Shown here piece after piece: positions 1 to 8,292 of a DNA stretch of 32,986 bases. The stretch lies in contig DFIA01000002.1 in the NCBI GenBank assembly GCA_002372015.1, positions 1 to 32,986 of the forward strand, written 5' to 3'. The position numbers and the translations under genes are program-made. This DNA comes from Bacteroidales bacterium UBA3709. GTDB taxonomy: Bacteria > Bacteroidota > Bacteroidia > Bacteroidales > UBA932. The stretch's first letter is position 1. Each line of letters begins with the position of its first letter. The notes beneath the pieces are model-generated. The model was not told the origin of the DNA. It did no database searches and saw only the letters and a list, made by a program, of their open reading frames with translations.

Positions 1-74
1 CCACGAACATCGTGGATGAGAATATTAAGCGGATTGGAAAATATAGCAAGGACACAGTAAGAAGAATCTTGTAA
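1..74 (+). CDS. C-terminal tail of an unidentified gene (partial, 5' end outside window)
   Basis: An open frame enters from the left edge in frame 3 and ends with TAA at 72-74. It encodes about 23 residues, ending in DTVRRIL, which is Lys/Arg rich and looks like the end of a basic helix. The stop lies only 5 bases before the next start codon at 80, which suggests co-transcription with the AlbA_2 regulator. Too little is visible to assign a family, and it could also be a chance open stretch. Confidence 0.4.
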   Translation, partial: TNIVDENIKRIGKYSKDTVRRIL

Positions 75-79
75 TACCA

Positions 80-1939
80 ATGAAACGAATATACGAATAC
101 AAAGATTTGCAGCCTATTTTAGACAGCTTACTGCAAGATAAAGAGTCGAGCGACTTGGAGTTTAAGGCAGCTAAAGGGGGATTCCCTCATTCGTTTTGGG
201 AGACGTATTCCTCGTTTGCCAATACGGATGGTGGGGCTATCATCTTTGGCATCAAAGAAAAGGATGACCAGTTTTTCCTTGACGGATTGACAGAAGAGCA
301 AGCAAGGAAGTATGAAAAGGACTTTTTCAACAGGATGCACAGCAAGGAAAGTGTAAATATTCCTTTGCTGAAAGAGAATGATGTGCAGACGATTAAATTC
401 CATGGTGCGTACTTCCTGTTCTTCTATATTCCGAGAGTTGACAGGAATCTGAGACCTGTGTATTGCGGACTAGATCCATATACGGGCACTTATCGCCGTG
501 ACTTTGACGGTGATTATCATTGTTCGCGAGAAGAAGTGAACAGTATGTTTGCAGATGCAAATCTGGCAAGTCCTATAGATGGAAGAATTCTGAAAAACTT
601 CAGTAAAGAAGATTTGGATGCGGATTCTATCAAACAGTATCGTCGCAAGTTTGAGCAATGGAATCCAGATCATGTATGGAACGCATTGCCAGAAGATAAG
701 TTCCTGGAGAAACTTAACGTATTTAGGAAAGACAGAAAGTCGGGCGAATATGGTTTAACGTATGCAGGACTATTGATGTTTGGAACCTATAGTGCCATTA
801 TGGATGAGAACCCGAACTTTTTCCCAGACTATCAGGAAATACAAGACCCGAAAGACAGATGGGTGAACCGTATTTGCCCTGATGGTAACTGGGAATCTAA
901 CCTGTTTCAGTTCTATAGCCGAGTATTGCCTATCCTTCAGAACTTTCTACCGAAGCCATTCCAATTAGAAGGCAATCAACGGAGAACAGAAACACCAGCC
1001 CATGTAGCAGTCAGAGAGGCATTGACTAATGCGCTGGTACATGCCGATTATACTGAGAATGCTTCGTTGAACATCTACAAATACCCGAACAGGATCGTCT
1101 TATCTAATCCTGGCATCATGCTGATCTCGATTAAACAATACTACCAAGGTGGGGAAAGTATCTGTAGAAATAAGTATCTGCAGACGATGTTCACATTCCT
1201 TGGTTCTGCTGAGAAGGCAGGAAGCGGTGTGGATAAAATTATCTGTGGTTGGGAAGATCTGAATTGGAAACGCCCCTATCTGATAGAAATGAAGAGACCA
1301 AATAAGGTTGTACTAACTCTGTCGATGGAGTCTCTTTTGGATGAATCGGTCAAAGAGAGACTATCAAAACTTTATGGTGATAAAATCATCGACATTCCGC
1401 AAGAGCAACGTTTGACATTGGCATTGGCATATTCTGAAGAAGAAATAACTAATGAACGACTACAATATGCCTTGAATATGCATAAGGCAGATATCACGAA
1501 GATGTTAGGTCAAATGTGTACAGCACATTTACTTGAATCTTCTGGTCATGGAAGAGGAACGAAGTATCACATTTATGGACTTAATGTGAGATCTCAAGAC
1601 GCAAATATGGGACTTCATATGGGACTTAATATGGGACTTCAAGACGCAAATATGGGACTTCAAGACGCAAATATAGGACTTCAAGACGCAAATATGGGAC
1701 TTCATACAATAGGACTACAAAAGAAAAAATATTCAAAAGAAGAAATGAGGCGTCTTATTATTGACTATTGCAACGAATGGAGAACCGCAGAAGAAATAAC
1801 TACTATTGTTGGAAGAAAATTCAGATATGTTCGAGATATCATTTTGCCGCAATTATCCGATGTCTTAGAAAAGATGTATGATATTCCTCATCACCCTCGA
1901 CAGAAATATAGAGCAAAACAAAAGGAGGGCGAGTTTTAA
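80..1939 (+). CDS. AlbA_2 / GHKL-ATPase family transcriptional regulator with repeat-rich hinge
   Basis: The 619-residue protein has the order typical of AlbA_2-HATPase_c_4 regulators. An N-terminal Schlafen-type AlbA_2 domain covers about residues 18-150, with SSDLEFKAA and a GGAIIFGI segment. A GHKL-like ATP-binding region follows at about 310-400, with REALTNALVHADY resembling the N box. A winged-helix-like end lies at about 560-610. Between residues 506 and 541 is a tandem repeat of the heptad QDANMGL and its shortened forms (MGLH, MGLN). Members of this family are usually described as ATP-binding transcriptional regulators or antitoxin-like proteins; the target here is unknown. No promoter is seen in the 5-base gap upstream, so it is probably translated from the transcript of the preceding gene. 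This accessory-type gene differs in character from the core genes to its right. Confidence 0.85.
   Translation: MKRIYEYKDLQPILDSLLQDKESSDLEFKAAKGGFPHSFWETYSSFANTDGGAIIFGIKEKDDQFFLDGLTEEQARKYEKDFFNRMHSKESVNIPLLKENDVQTIKFHGAYFLFFYIPRVDRNLRPVYCGLDPYTGTYRRDFDGDYHCSREEVNSMFADANLASPIDGRILKNFSKEDLDADSIKQYRRKFEQWNPDHVWNALPEDKFLEKLNVFRKDRKSGEYGLTYAGLLMFGTYSAIMDENPNFFPDYQEIQDPKDRWVNRICPDGNWESNLFQFYSRVLPILQNFLPKPFQLEGNQRRTETPAHVAVREALTNALVHADYTENASLNIYKYPNRIVLSNPGIMLISIKQYYQGGESICRNKYLQTMFTFLGSAEKAGSGVDKIICGWEDLNWKRPYLIEMKRPNKVVLTLSMESLLDESVKERLSKLYGDKIIDIPQEQRLTLALAYSEEEITNERLQYALNMHKADITKMLGQMCTAHLLESSGHGRGTKYHIYGLNVRSQDANMGLHMGLNMGLQDANMGLQDANIGLQDANMGLHTIGLQKKKYSKEEMRRLIIDYCNEWRTAEEITTIVGRKFRYVRDIILPQLSDVLEKMYDIPHHPRQKYRAKQKEGEF
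1595..1702 (+). repeat. 21-bp in-frame tandem repeat inside the AlbA_2 gene
   Basis: A 21-base unit, beginning CAAGACGCAAAT and ending GGGACTT, occurs at 1595-1615, 1640-1660, 1661-1681 and 1682-1702. The last three copies are directly adjacent, and the third differs by a single base (ATAGGA for ATGGGA). The 24 bases between copies 1 and 2 are two partial units. The frame is kept, so each unit adds seven residues (QDANMGL). Near-identity at the nucleotide level points to recent expansion by slippage or unequal exchange. Confidence 0.9.
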
Positions 1940-2078
1940 ATTCTAAGGTACAACAATATCAGATGGATGATGCGGTGGAGCAAACGGTTAATATCTTTGC
2001 CGGACAACCATCGAAGGCCGCTACATTGTACAAACCAATACCTCTTTTAAGGAAGGTTCATAATTACCATCTTTCAGT

Positions 2079-2086
2079 TATATTTG
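2079..2086 (+). promoter_or_regulatory. Bacteroidota -7 promoter element for capA-phoH
   Basis: TATATTTG matches the TAnnTTTG consensus exactly and lies about 97 bases before the capA start. A transcript from here would start near 2090 and carry the tandem hairpin repeats in its leader. No TTG element is evident at the usual -33 distance. Confidence 0.55.
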
Positions 2087-2087
2087 C

Positions 2088-2152
2088 ACAAACAGCAGTA
2101 GAAAACTGCACAAACAGCAGTAGAAAACTGCACAAACAGCGTAGAAAGAAAC
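2088..2152 (+). repeat. 22-bp tandem repeats, each with a hairpin, in the capA leader
   Basis: Two identical 22-base units (2088-2109 and 2110-2131) are followed by a decayed third copy (2132-2152). Each intact unit contains GCAGT-AGAAA-ACTGC, a perfect 5-bp stem with a 5-base loop. The third copy has lost the stem. The 3' arm of unit 1 can also pair with the 5' arm of unit 2 (ACTGC-7 nt-GCAGT), so two mutually exclusive folds exist. The block lies just downstream of the predicted promoter and about 30 bases upstream of the capA start, so it may act as RNA leader structure or as an operator on DNA. Confidence 0.8.
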
Positions 2153-2182
2153 AGACACTTGCAGTAAAGATAAACTTAAACA

Positions 2183-3388
2183 ATGATAAAACTCCGTTTT
2201 CTTTTAATATTGATTGCTCTAACAAGCCTAATGGCAGACAGCCTTGCGCAGCAGGTTATAAACCCCGGTAAACTGCCAACAGTAAGGTCTTTTGAAGATT
2301 TCAGTCTTTTTAACAATACTACAGATACCGTTACCATTTCTTTCATAGGAGATGTAATGCAGCACGGGGCGCAGATATCCGCAGCTCTTGAAAAGGGAGG
2401 CGGAAAACATTACGATTACACCAATGCCTTTTGCTTTATGGAGCCTTACTTCAAAAAGGCAGACTATATGGTGGCAAACATGGAATTTACCGTTGGAACA
2501 AAACCTTATACAGGCTATCCTTGTTTTTCGGCTCCGCCAGAAATAGCAGCCTACGCAAAGAAAAGTGGCATAGACCTTTTCCTGATGGCAAATAACCATA
2601 TTTGCGATAAGGGAGCCGGTGGATTATCTAAAACCATTGAAAGATACAATAAACTCCAAATATCTGCAATTGGAGCCTACCGCAATAAGGCAGAAGCAGA
2701 TACCGTCTCTGTTATAATGCTGAATATAAAAGGAATGAAGTTTGCCCTGCTGAATTATACATACGGTACCAACGGAATACCTGTTCCAGAACCATATTAT
2801 GTGAATCTGCAAGACAGTACAGAAATCAAAAGAAACATTCGCCGAGCTAAAGAACTGGGTGCCGAGATAATAATAGCCCTTCCACACTGGGGCGATGAAT
2901 ATGTGCTCTCGCCTAATTCAGAGCAGAAAAGATATGCTGCGCTTATGTTCAGAGAAGGAGTAAATGCCATTATCGGCGGACATCCACATGTACCGGAAGA
3001 AGGTTACATATACATTAAAAAGCATAAAGCCCCTATTGTAAGAGACAGCATAGAGCGTATTGTTTTCTATTCCATGGGGAATTATATTTCTAATATGACA
3101 AAAAGTGGCTGGACCTCTACAGGTATGCTAATAACCCTTTCATTTACAAGAGATAGAGTTAGCAGAAAAGTAAAGATGCTAATGCCGCATTGGAAGTACA
3201 CCTGGTGCTTTAGAAAGGGGCAGTACACAACAGACTACAGCGTAGTGCCCATAGAAGATTTTTTACAGAGCGAAGAGTTTAAGGCTGGCGGCAAAACACC
3301 TCTGCAACAGCAAAGTTTTAAACATATTGCAGATTTTTGGCCGCAAATTGTAAAGAGAGATTTGATAAAAACCGTATATACAAACTAA
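2183..3388 (+). CDS. CapA family metallophosphatase-like exported protein
   Basis: The 401-residue protein resembles CapA/PgsA-type proteins, which share the calcineurin-like phosphoesterase fold and are linked to capsule or poly-gamma-glutamate handling in some bacteria. Visible motifs are GDVMQHG, VANMEFTVG, the metal-site block MANNHICDKG, LPHWGDEY and GGHPHVPE, then YSMGNYIS. The N-terminus (MIKLRFLLILIALTSLMADS, then LAQ) is a Sec signal peptide, with cleavage likely after SLA. The chosen ATG gives a proper signal peptide and follows the repeat leader. phoH starts 32 bases after its stop, so the two are probably co-transcribed. No polyglutamate synthase genes (capB/capC) are nearby, so a role in polyglutamate is not supported by context; the substrate is unknown. 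Confidence 0.87.
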   Translation: MIKLRFLLILIALTSLMADSLAQQVINPGKLPTVRSFEDFSLFNNTTDTVTISFIGDVMQHGAQISAALEKGGGKHYDYTNAFCFMEPYFKKADYMVANMEFTVGTKPYTGYPCFSAPPEIAAYAKKSGIDLFLMANNHICDKGAGGLSKTIERYNKLQISAIGAYRNKAEADTVSVIMLNIKGMKFALLNYTYGTNGIPVPEPYYVNLQDSTEIKRNIRRAKELGAEIIIALPHWGDEYVLSPNSEQKRYAALMFREGVNAIIGGHPHVPEEGYIYIKKHKAPIVRDSIERIVFYSMGNYISNMTKSGWTSTGMLITLSFTRDRVSRKVKMLMPHWKYTWCFRKGQYTTDYSVVPIEDFLQSEEFKAGGKTPLQQQSFKHIADFWPQIVKRDLIKTVYTN

Positions 3389-3420
3389 ATCTGTTTTTTT
3401 GTACAACATACAAACAATAT

Positions 3421-4380
3421 ATGCCAGAGAAAAAAATACAACTACAAAACATAGATCCTATAGATATCTATGGTATCAACGATAGAATCATCAACCACCT
3501 TTGTTCGTACTTTTCTGATCTTAAAGTAACTCCCCGAGACAACATCATAAAGCTAAAGGGCAGCTATAAAGATATAGACACCTTTCAGAATGCTATAAAT
3601 GCGCTATCCAAAATAAGGATGAAGAAGCGCCATCTGAACACAGACGATGTTGATAGTATTTTTCTTTCTCAACCCAATAAGAAAAACGGAGAAAACACTT
3701 ACTCTGTAACTCACGATAATGAGGAAGATATGATTGTTATGGGGCAGAACGGCAAGATTGTTTCGGCCAGAACAAAACACCAGAAGCAACTTGTAAAAGA
3801 TTATGCCACTCACGATCTGATTTTTGCATTGGGGCCTGCCGGCACGGGTAAGACATATACTGCCATTGCTTTGGCGGTAAGAGCTTTACAAAACAAAGAA
3901 GTTAGAAGGCTGATTCTTACCAGACCGGCAGTAGAAGCTGGTGAAAGGCTCGGTTTTTTGCCCGGTGATCTGAAAGAAAAACTCGATCCATACCTTCAGC
4001 CTCTATACGATGCACTTGGCGACATGATTGCCCCACAGAAACTTAAATCTCTTATGGAAGAAGGTGTTATTCAAATAGCCCCTCTTGCTTATATGAGAGG
4101 CAGAACACTTGAGAATGCCTTTGTTATCTTAGACGAAGCTCAGAATACTTCGCTCGGGCAACTCAAAATGTTCCTGACACGTATGGGCAATAACTCTAAG
4201 TTTATAGTTACCGGCGATATTACGCAGATAGACTTGCCTAACAAAGAAGATTCCGGCCTTGAGAAAGGTATAAAGATGCTTGGCAGAATTAAGGGAATTG
4301 CTGTAATTAACTTTGGCACAGAAGATATAGTGCGCCATCCTCTGGTCAGTAAAATTGTATCTGCCTTCGACAAGGAATAA
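3421..4380 (+). CDS. phoH: PhoH family ATPase (PhoH-like protein)
   Basis: This 319-residue cytoplasmic protein belongs to the PhoH family of P-loop ATPases, which are associated with RNA metabolism and stress. Walker A is GPAGTGKT at residues 138-145 and Walker B is VILDEAQN with Asp-Glu at 238-239. An N-terminal KH-like segment of about 110 residues is typical of bacterial PhoH/YbeZ. The frame is open from 3337, but those extra 28 residues would overlap the end of capA and are not family-like. The ATG at 3421 gives the normal length and the family N-terminus, so I prefer it. ybeY, often near phoH, is not in this window. It converges on the D-aminoacylase gene with a 22-base gap. Confidence 0.93.
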   Translation: MPEKKIQLQNIDPIDIYGINDRIINHLCSYFSDLKVTPRDNIIKLKGSYKDIDTFQNAINALSKIRMKKRHLNTDDVDSIFLSQPNKKNGENTYSVTHDNEEDMIVMGQNGKIVSARTKHQKQLVKDYATHDLIFALGPAGTGKTYTAIALAVRALQNKEVRRLILTRPAVEAGERLGFLPGDLKEKLDPYLQPLYDALGDMIAPQKLKSLMEEGVIQIAPLAYMRGRTLENAFVILDEAQNTSLGQLKMFLTRMGNNSKFIVTGDITQIDLPNKEDSGLEKGIKMLGRIKGIAVINFGTEDIVRHPLVSKIVSAFDKE

Positions 4381-4402
4381 CAAGGAGCTGCCTATTACTC
4401 TG

Positions 4403-6112
4403 CTAAACAATTACTCCTGATAGCTTACATCCGGTATAGTTGCCGTTTTTAAGTGTATGTGCTCCATTAACAAATACATGCTCTATACCTGTTGAGAACT
4501 GATGTGGTTGTCCGTAGGTTGCAACATCTGCAATAGTATTATAATCAAACACTAACACATCTGCCCAATAGTCTTTTTTGAGCATTCCTCTGTTTTTTAG
4601 TTTTAGCTGATGCGCTGGAAGGCTCGTACACTTTGAAATGGCTGTTTGCAGATTGCAAAACTTCTGATCTCGTACATACCGGCCTATGTAATTAGTAAAA
4701 GCACCGTAAGAACGAGGATGCGGAGCCTCTTTACCCAGTCTGCCAGAAGGAGAATAAACACTACCATCTGTAATCACCATTGCAAGAGGGTCGTTGAGAA
4801 GGGTTCTCAGATTATCTTCCTTCATAGCAAAACCCGCCATATTAACATTCAGTTTTTCGCTCTGCAGAAGATACTTGATAGTTTCCCACTCGTCTTTTCC
4901 CGATAATTTACAGCACTCGTTAAGATATTTGCCGGTATATTTCTGATTGCCTTCTGCAAAGCAAGCCGCTATAAGTATACACTCAGGGCCTCCAAGCCTC
5001 TCTACCCTCGAAAGTGCATATTCTCTGATAACTCTTTCCGTTGCCGGATTTTGCAGTCTGGCTAAAACTTCGCTTGAAGTGCCATTCCTGTGTGTAAGCG
5101 GTATAAAACAATCTAAGCCGGTAGCAAAGGCTGTATATGGATAGCGGTCGAAATGTATGTCTATTCCGCTCTTTTCTGCATCATGAATAAGTTTGAGCAT
5201 ATTCGGCACCTTATGCCAGTTATTCTTGTTCTGAGCCTTGAGATGAGATATTTGCAAACGGGCCCCGGATATTCTTGCCAATGCTATTGCCTCAGCAATA
5301 GCCTCTTCTACCCTATCGTCTTCGTTCCTCATGTGAATGGCAAACAAGGCATCGTGCTTTGCAACAACTCGTAGCAGAGCTATAAATTCTTCTGTTCTGC
5401 CATAAGACCCAGGAGTGTATTCTAAACCAAAAGAAAGACCTACAGCACCCATTTCTAACTGCATATCTAAAATGCTACACATCTGCTTGATTTGCTCAGG
5501 AGTTGCAGCCACATCATTTACTCCTACAACTATTCTACGCAAATCGCCATGTCCTACATAGCTTGCATAGTTAATGCCTATAGTGTTTTTAGTTAAAGCA
5601 TTATAGAAGCCATCTATATTTTTCCAGAAAGGATAGCCAAATCTGAGTGAATTCTTCTTCTGATTATACTCTGCATCTGAAAACGGGAATGGCGACTCTC
5701 CACAATTACCGCCTATGTCTGTTGTTATTCCCTGATGAATTTTACTGTCGCCCAGAGGCGCTTCAAGCAGGTTGGTATCTGTATGGCTGTGAATATCAAT
5801 AAAACCAGGGCAAACAATCTTATCAGAAGCATCAACCCAGTTATCGCAGTTTTTTCCTAATTGATCTATGGCTACTATGCGGCCGTTGGCAATTCCTACA
5901 TCGGCCCGTATAGGTTCGGCAATCTCCCCTGTATAAACCATACCATTTGCAATAATGGTATCAAACCTTTCCTTAGTAGAAAAGCCAGCATGCCTCAAAA
6001 GCCCGGCCCCTCTCATTTTGTCAGAAATTACACTCAGAGAAATAGTTCCGCCTATAATAGCAGAAGTCTTTAGAAAGTTCCGTCTGGAAATTAGTTTCTT
6101 TTTGTTGCTCAT
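4403..6112 (-). CDS. Tat-exported N-acyl-D-amino-acid deacylase (D-aminoacylase)
   Basis: About 569 residues of the amidohydrolase superfamily, closest to D-aminoacylase, which hydrolyses N-acyl-D-amino acids to D-amino acids and a carboxylate. Seen: PGFIDIHSHTD (zinc His pair), QGITTDIGGNCG with the metal Cys typical of this family, the FAIHMRNE and LQISHLKAQ His sites, DRYPYTA, and ITDGSVYSPSG. The N-terminus carries a twin-arginine motif (SRRNFLKTSA) followed by a hydrophobic stretch, so it is probably exported folded with its metal. A GTG at 6118 is in frame, but the ATG at 6112 is the simpler start. It lies 11 bases after apbE on the same strand and is very likely in its operon. A periplasmic role in salvaging acylated D-amino acids, for instance from cell wall debris, is inference. 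Confidence 0.88.
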   Translation of the reverse strand: MSNKKKLISRRNFLKTSAIIGGTISLSVISDKMRGAGLLRHAGFSTKERFDTIIANGMVYTGEIAEPIRADVGIANGRIVAIDQLGKNCDNWVDASDKIVCPGFIDIHSHTDTNLLEAPLGDSKIHQGITTDIGGNCGESPFPFSDAEYNQKKNSLRFGYPFWKNIDGFYNALTKNTIGINYASYVGHGDLRRIVVGVNDVAATPEQIKQMCSILDMQLEMGAVGLSFGLEYTPGSYGRTEEFIALLRVVAKHDALFAIHMRNEDDRVEEAIAEAIALARISGARLQISHLKAQNKNNWHKVPNMLKLIHDAEKSGIDIHFDRYPYTAFATGLDCFIPLTHRNGTSSEVLARLQNPATERVIREYALSRVERLGGPECILIAACFAEGNQKYTGKYLNECCKLSGKDEWETIKYLLQSEKLNVNMAGFAMKEDNLRTLLNDPLAMVITDGSVYSPSGRLGKEAPHPRSYGAFTNYIGRYVRDQKFCNLQTAISKCTSLPAHQLKLKNRGMLKKDYWADVLVFDYNTIADVATYGQPHQFSTGIEHVFVNGAHTLKNGNYTGCKLSGVIV

Positions 6113-6123
6113 ATCCACTATTT

Positions 6124-7167
6124 TTAGATATCAGAATTTTCTACAATATTCATACCTTCAGACTTCCAAATTTTCATGGAATCTCCTTCGCTGAAAATCA
6201 GTAAAGCCTCTATATTCTCGTTTTTTTCTACCACCTTGCGAGCTTCTTCATATCCCAGCACCATAAGGTAGGTGGCATACCCGTCTGCAATAGTGGCATT
6301 ATCTGCCATAACAGTAACACTCAACAGATTATGTTGCACAGGATAACCTGTTTTAGGATTGATGGAGTGAGATATTTTTTTGCCGTCTTTAAGATAAAAC
6401 TTACGGTAATCACCGCTCGTTACAAGCCCTTTGTCTTGTATGTTTACAATGGCCGAAATAACTGCACCTGGGGTATTGTTACCATCTACGGGGCAATCTA
6501 TCCCCACAGCCCATGGTAACCCTCTTGCATTAACTCCCTTAGCAAAAATTTCTCCCCCTATTTCTATAAGAAAATTCTCTATTCCCATTGCTGTAAACTT
6601 ATCAGCTATGCAGTCTGCGGTGTAACCCTGAGCTATGGCATTAAAATTCAACCTGCATCTCTCATCACTACGCCTGAGCAATATGCTATCTTGCCCGTTT
6701 GCCGCTTGCAAAACCTGCACAGTAAAATGTTCCATTCCAATAAATTGCCTAACGCTATCTACCATTTGCGATGTTACCTCCATTCCTGCTCTGAATCCAA
6801 AACCCCATAAATCGAACAAAGGGGCAGCAGAAGCATCAAAAAGCCCTCCGCTCTCTTCATACATTCTTTTTGCAGCTACAAAATTATCTAAGAATATCTT
6901 ATCTATAATTTCTGTTCCCTGTTCGTTAAACGATGTTAAACAAGAAGCTGTGTTATAGCCGCTAACAGATGAATCTATTCTGTCTAAAATAGCCTGCACT
7001 GTATCTCTTGCGGCCACAAACGAGGAGTCGGTTGCTATTACAGGCTTAAAAACTATATGGAATGTTGTTCCTTGTGCTGTTCCGTTTATAGTGTAATAGC
7101 GCACTTTTTGGGAACATGCAGAAAGCATAATTACAACTGAACAGAAAAGTAAAAATAACCTCTTCAT
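6124..7167 (-). CDS. apbE: FAD:protein FMN transferase (ApbE family lipoprotein)
   Basis: The 347-residue protein matches ApbE/Ftp, which moves FMN from FAD onto Thr of exported flavoproteins such as NqrB/NqrC or RnfG/RnfD. The N-terminus is a lipoprotein signal with lipobox LSAC (Cys18). Seen: NGTAQGTTFHI, FNAIAQGYTAD, the IGGEIFAKG flavin-site block, SHSINPKTGYPV, and near the C-terminus a TIADGYATYLM segment holding the conserved metal-site Asp and Thr. An upstream TTG at 7188 is in frame but would add seven residues before a perfect signal peptide, so the ATG at 7167 is chosen. It is first in a two-gene unit with the D-aminoacylase, behind its own TATATTTG promoter. No flavinylated target is encoded in this window. 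Confidence 0.93.
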   Translation of the reverse strand: MKRLFLLFCSVVIMLSACSQKVRYYTINGTAQGTTFHIVFKPVIATDSSFVAARDTVQAILDRIDSSVSGYNTASCLTSFNEQGTEIIDKIFLDNFVAAKRMYEESGGLFDASAAPLFDLWGFGFRAGMEVTSQMVDSVRQFIGMEHFTVQVLQAANGQDSILLRRSDERCRLNFNAIAQGYTADCIADKFTAMGIENFLIEIGGEIFAKGVNARGLPWAVGIDCPVDGNNTPGAVISAIVNIQDKGLVTSGDYRKFYLKDGKKISHSINPKTGYPVQHNLLSVTVMADNATIADGYATYLMVLGYEEARKVVEKNENIEALLIFSEGDSMKIWKSEGMNIVENSDI

Positions 7168-7214
7168 AATAATCTTACCTCTCACCAATACGGCACGATT
7201 TTAGTTACATAGCC

Positions 7215-7222
7215 CAAATATA
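7215..7222 (-). promoter_or_regulatory. Bacteroidota -7 promoter element for apbE
   Basis: Read on the minus strand this is TATATTTG, an exact TAnnTTTG match, about 48 bases before the apbE ATG. It stands back to back with the FISUMP promoter at 7246-7253, the two boxes being 23 bases apart. Confidence 0.6.
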
Positions 7223-7245
7223 CCTATTTATTGGCACATTTTTAT

Positions 7246-7253
7246 TAGATTTG
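7246..7253 (+). promoter_or_regulatory. Bacteroidota -7 promoter element for the FISUMP lipoprotein gene
   Basis: TAGATTTG is an exact TAnnTTTG match, 25 bases before the start at 7279. It implies a short leader of about 20 bases. It is back to back with the apbE promoter. Confidence 0.6.
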
Positions 7254-7278
7254 TACGATTTATCTAACACACAGAAAA

Positions 7279-8289
7279 ATGATTAAAAACTTCAGATATG
7301 CGGCACTGATGCTCGGTTTTTTGGCGTTGCTGGCATCTTGTCATAAAAAAGATGAAACAAAACTCTACATGGAAGCAAGCGTAAATCCAGGTTTTCCTGC
7401 CTACAAGGTGTGCGGCACTACTGCCACAGGCAAAACCGGCGGCGTTTCTCATCCAACTTCTGGAGTACGGTATTATTGGACCAACAGTGCAAAGCAATCA
7501 GATACAACGTGGCTTTCGGAAGGCCAGCCTTACAATTTTGTGGTTCCAGACAGCCTCGGCAGATTTGTTCTCACACAAACAGCCACAGCTAACGGCTATT
7601 ATAACGATGTTACTTCCTTTAACGTAACTTCTATTATGCCGTGGTTAGGTGGCTCTGTAAAAGGCCTGCCGGAGCCAAAAGATTCTATCCAAGATAATAG
7701 AGACAATCAGTTCTATCATATTGTAGATATTGGCAACTTACTATGGTTTGCAGAAAATCTCAATTTCTATGGAAGCGGTACAGGTTATGAGGCTGCAGAC
7801 GATATGGGCTTCGTATTAGGCAGACTGTACACATGGAAAGAAGCCACCTTAGGAGAAACAGGCTCCGGACTTGGCGGTGGTCCAAAAGGTATTTGTCCAG
7901 AGGGCTGGAGCGTACCTACCAAAGAAGACTGGGAAGATTTAGCCAAAGCTCTCAGTGGCAAAACTCACCCCTTCCTCTCCTCATGGAGCGGAGTGGGTAA
8001 CTTTGTAATGAATACCGCCACTTTTAACGGAAGCAAGTTCTGGCCTTTCAGCATAAATACAAATCCGGATAATTCTGTGGGATGGAATGCCTTATCGGGA
8101 GGCATGAGCCAAAATTCTCATCATAATTTTCAAGGCCTTTTGACTTACGCCTATTTCTGGAGTTCTGCAGAATCGGATTTGAATCATGCCTACTATAGGT
8201 ACCTATACTACGATCTGCCAGACTTCCCGTTTAATTACGCTCTAAAGGAAGGGCCGGGATTTTCTGTAAGATGCGTAAAGAAAAAATAG
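7279..8289 (+). CDS. FISUMP domain lipoprotein
   Basis: A 336-residue surface or periplasmic lipoprotein. The signal peptide ends in lipobox LLASC (Cys21). The C-terminal half is a FISUMP domain (Fibrobacter succinogenes major paralogous domain): WFAENLNF, GRLYTWKEA, CPEGWSVPTKEDWEDL, SGGM, FWSSAE and the closing SVRCVKK. The N-terminal 130 residues hold a possible Ig-like section, with threonine- and serine-rich strands around VNPGFPAYKVCG, that I do not recognise as a named domain. FISUMP is widespread in Bacteroidota and Fibrobacterota and its biochemical role is not established. The gene stands alone, is transcribed from its own promoter, and runs into the convergent TolC gene with only 3 bases between stops. 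Confidence 0.87.
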   Translation: MIKNFRYAALMLGFLALLASCHKKDETKLYMEASVNPGFPAYKVCGTTATGKTGGVSHPTSGVRYYWTNSAKQSDTTWLSEGQPYNFVVPDSLGRFVLTQTATANGYYNDVTSFNVTSIMPWLGGSVKGLPEPKDSIQDNRDNQFYHIVDIGNLLWFAENLNFYGSGTGYEAADDMGFVLGRLYTWKEATLGETGSGLGGGPKGICPEGWSVPTKEDWEDLAKALSGKTHPFLSSWSGVGNFVMNTATFNGSKFWPFSINTNPDNSVGWNALSGGMSQNSHHNFQGLLTYAYFWSSAESDLNHAYYRYLYYDLPDFPFNYALKEGPGFSVRCVKKK

Positions 8290-8292
8290 CCC

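Noticed and set aside
1595..2152. CRISPR-like array
   Set aside because: The repeats are directly adjacent with no unique spacers, one set is coding and the other is a hairpin leader, and no cas genes are present.
1963..2271. Open frame of 102 codons as a full gene
   Set aside because: It crosses the capA promoter, the hairpin repeats and the first 89 bases of capA in another frame. Only its first third looks protein-like, so at most a remnant is present.
3337..3420. Longer N-terminus for PhoH from 3337
   Set aside because: It would overlap the end of capA by 52 bases and adds 28 residues unlike the family start.
2183..4380. Poly-gamma-glutamate capsule locus
   Set aside because: Only a CapA-type protein is present; capB and capC synthase genes are absent and the partner is phoH.
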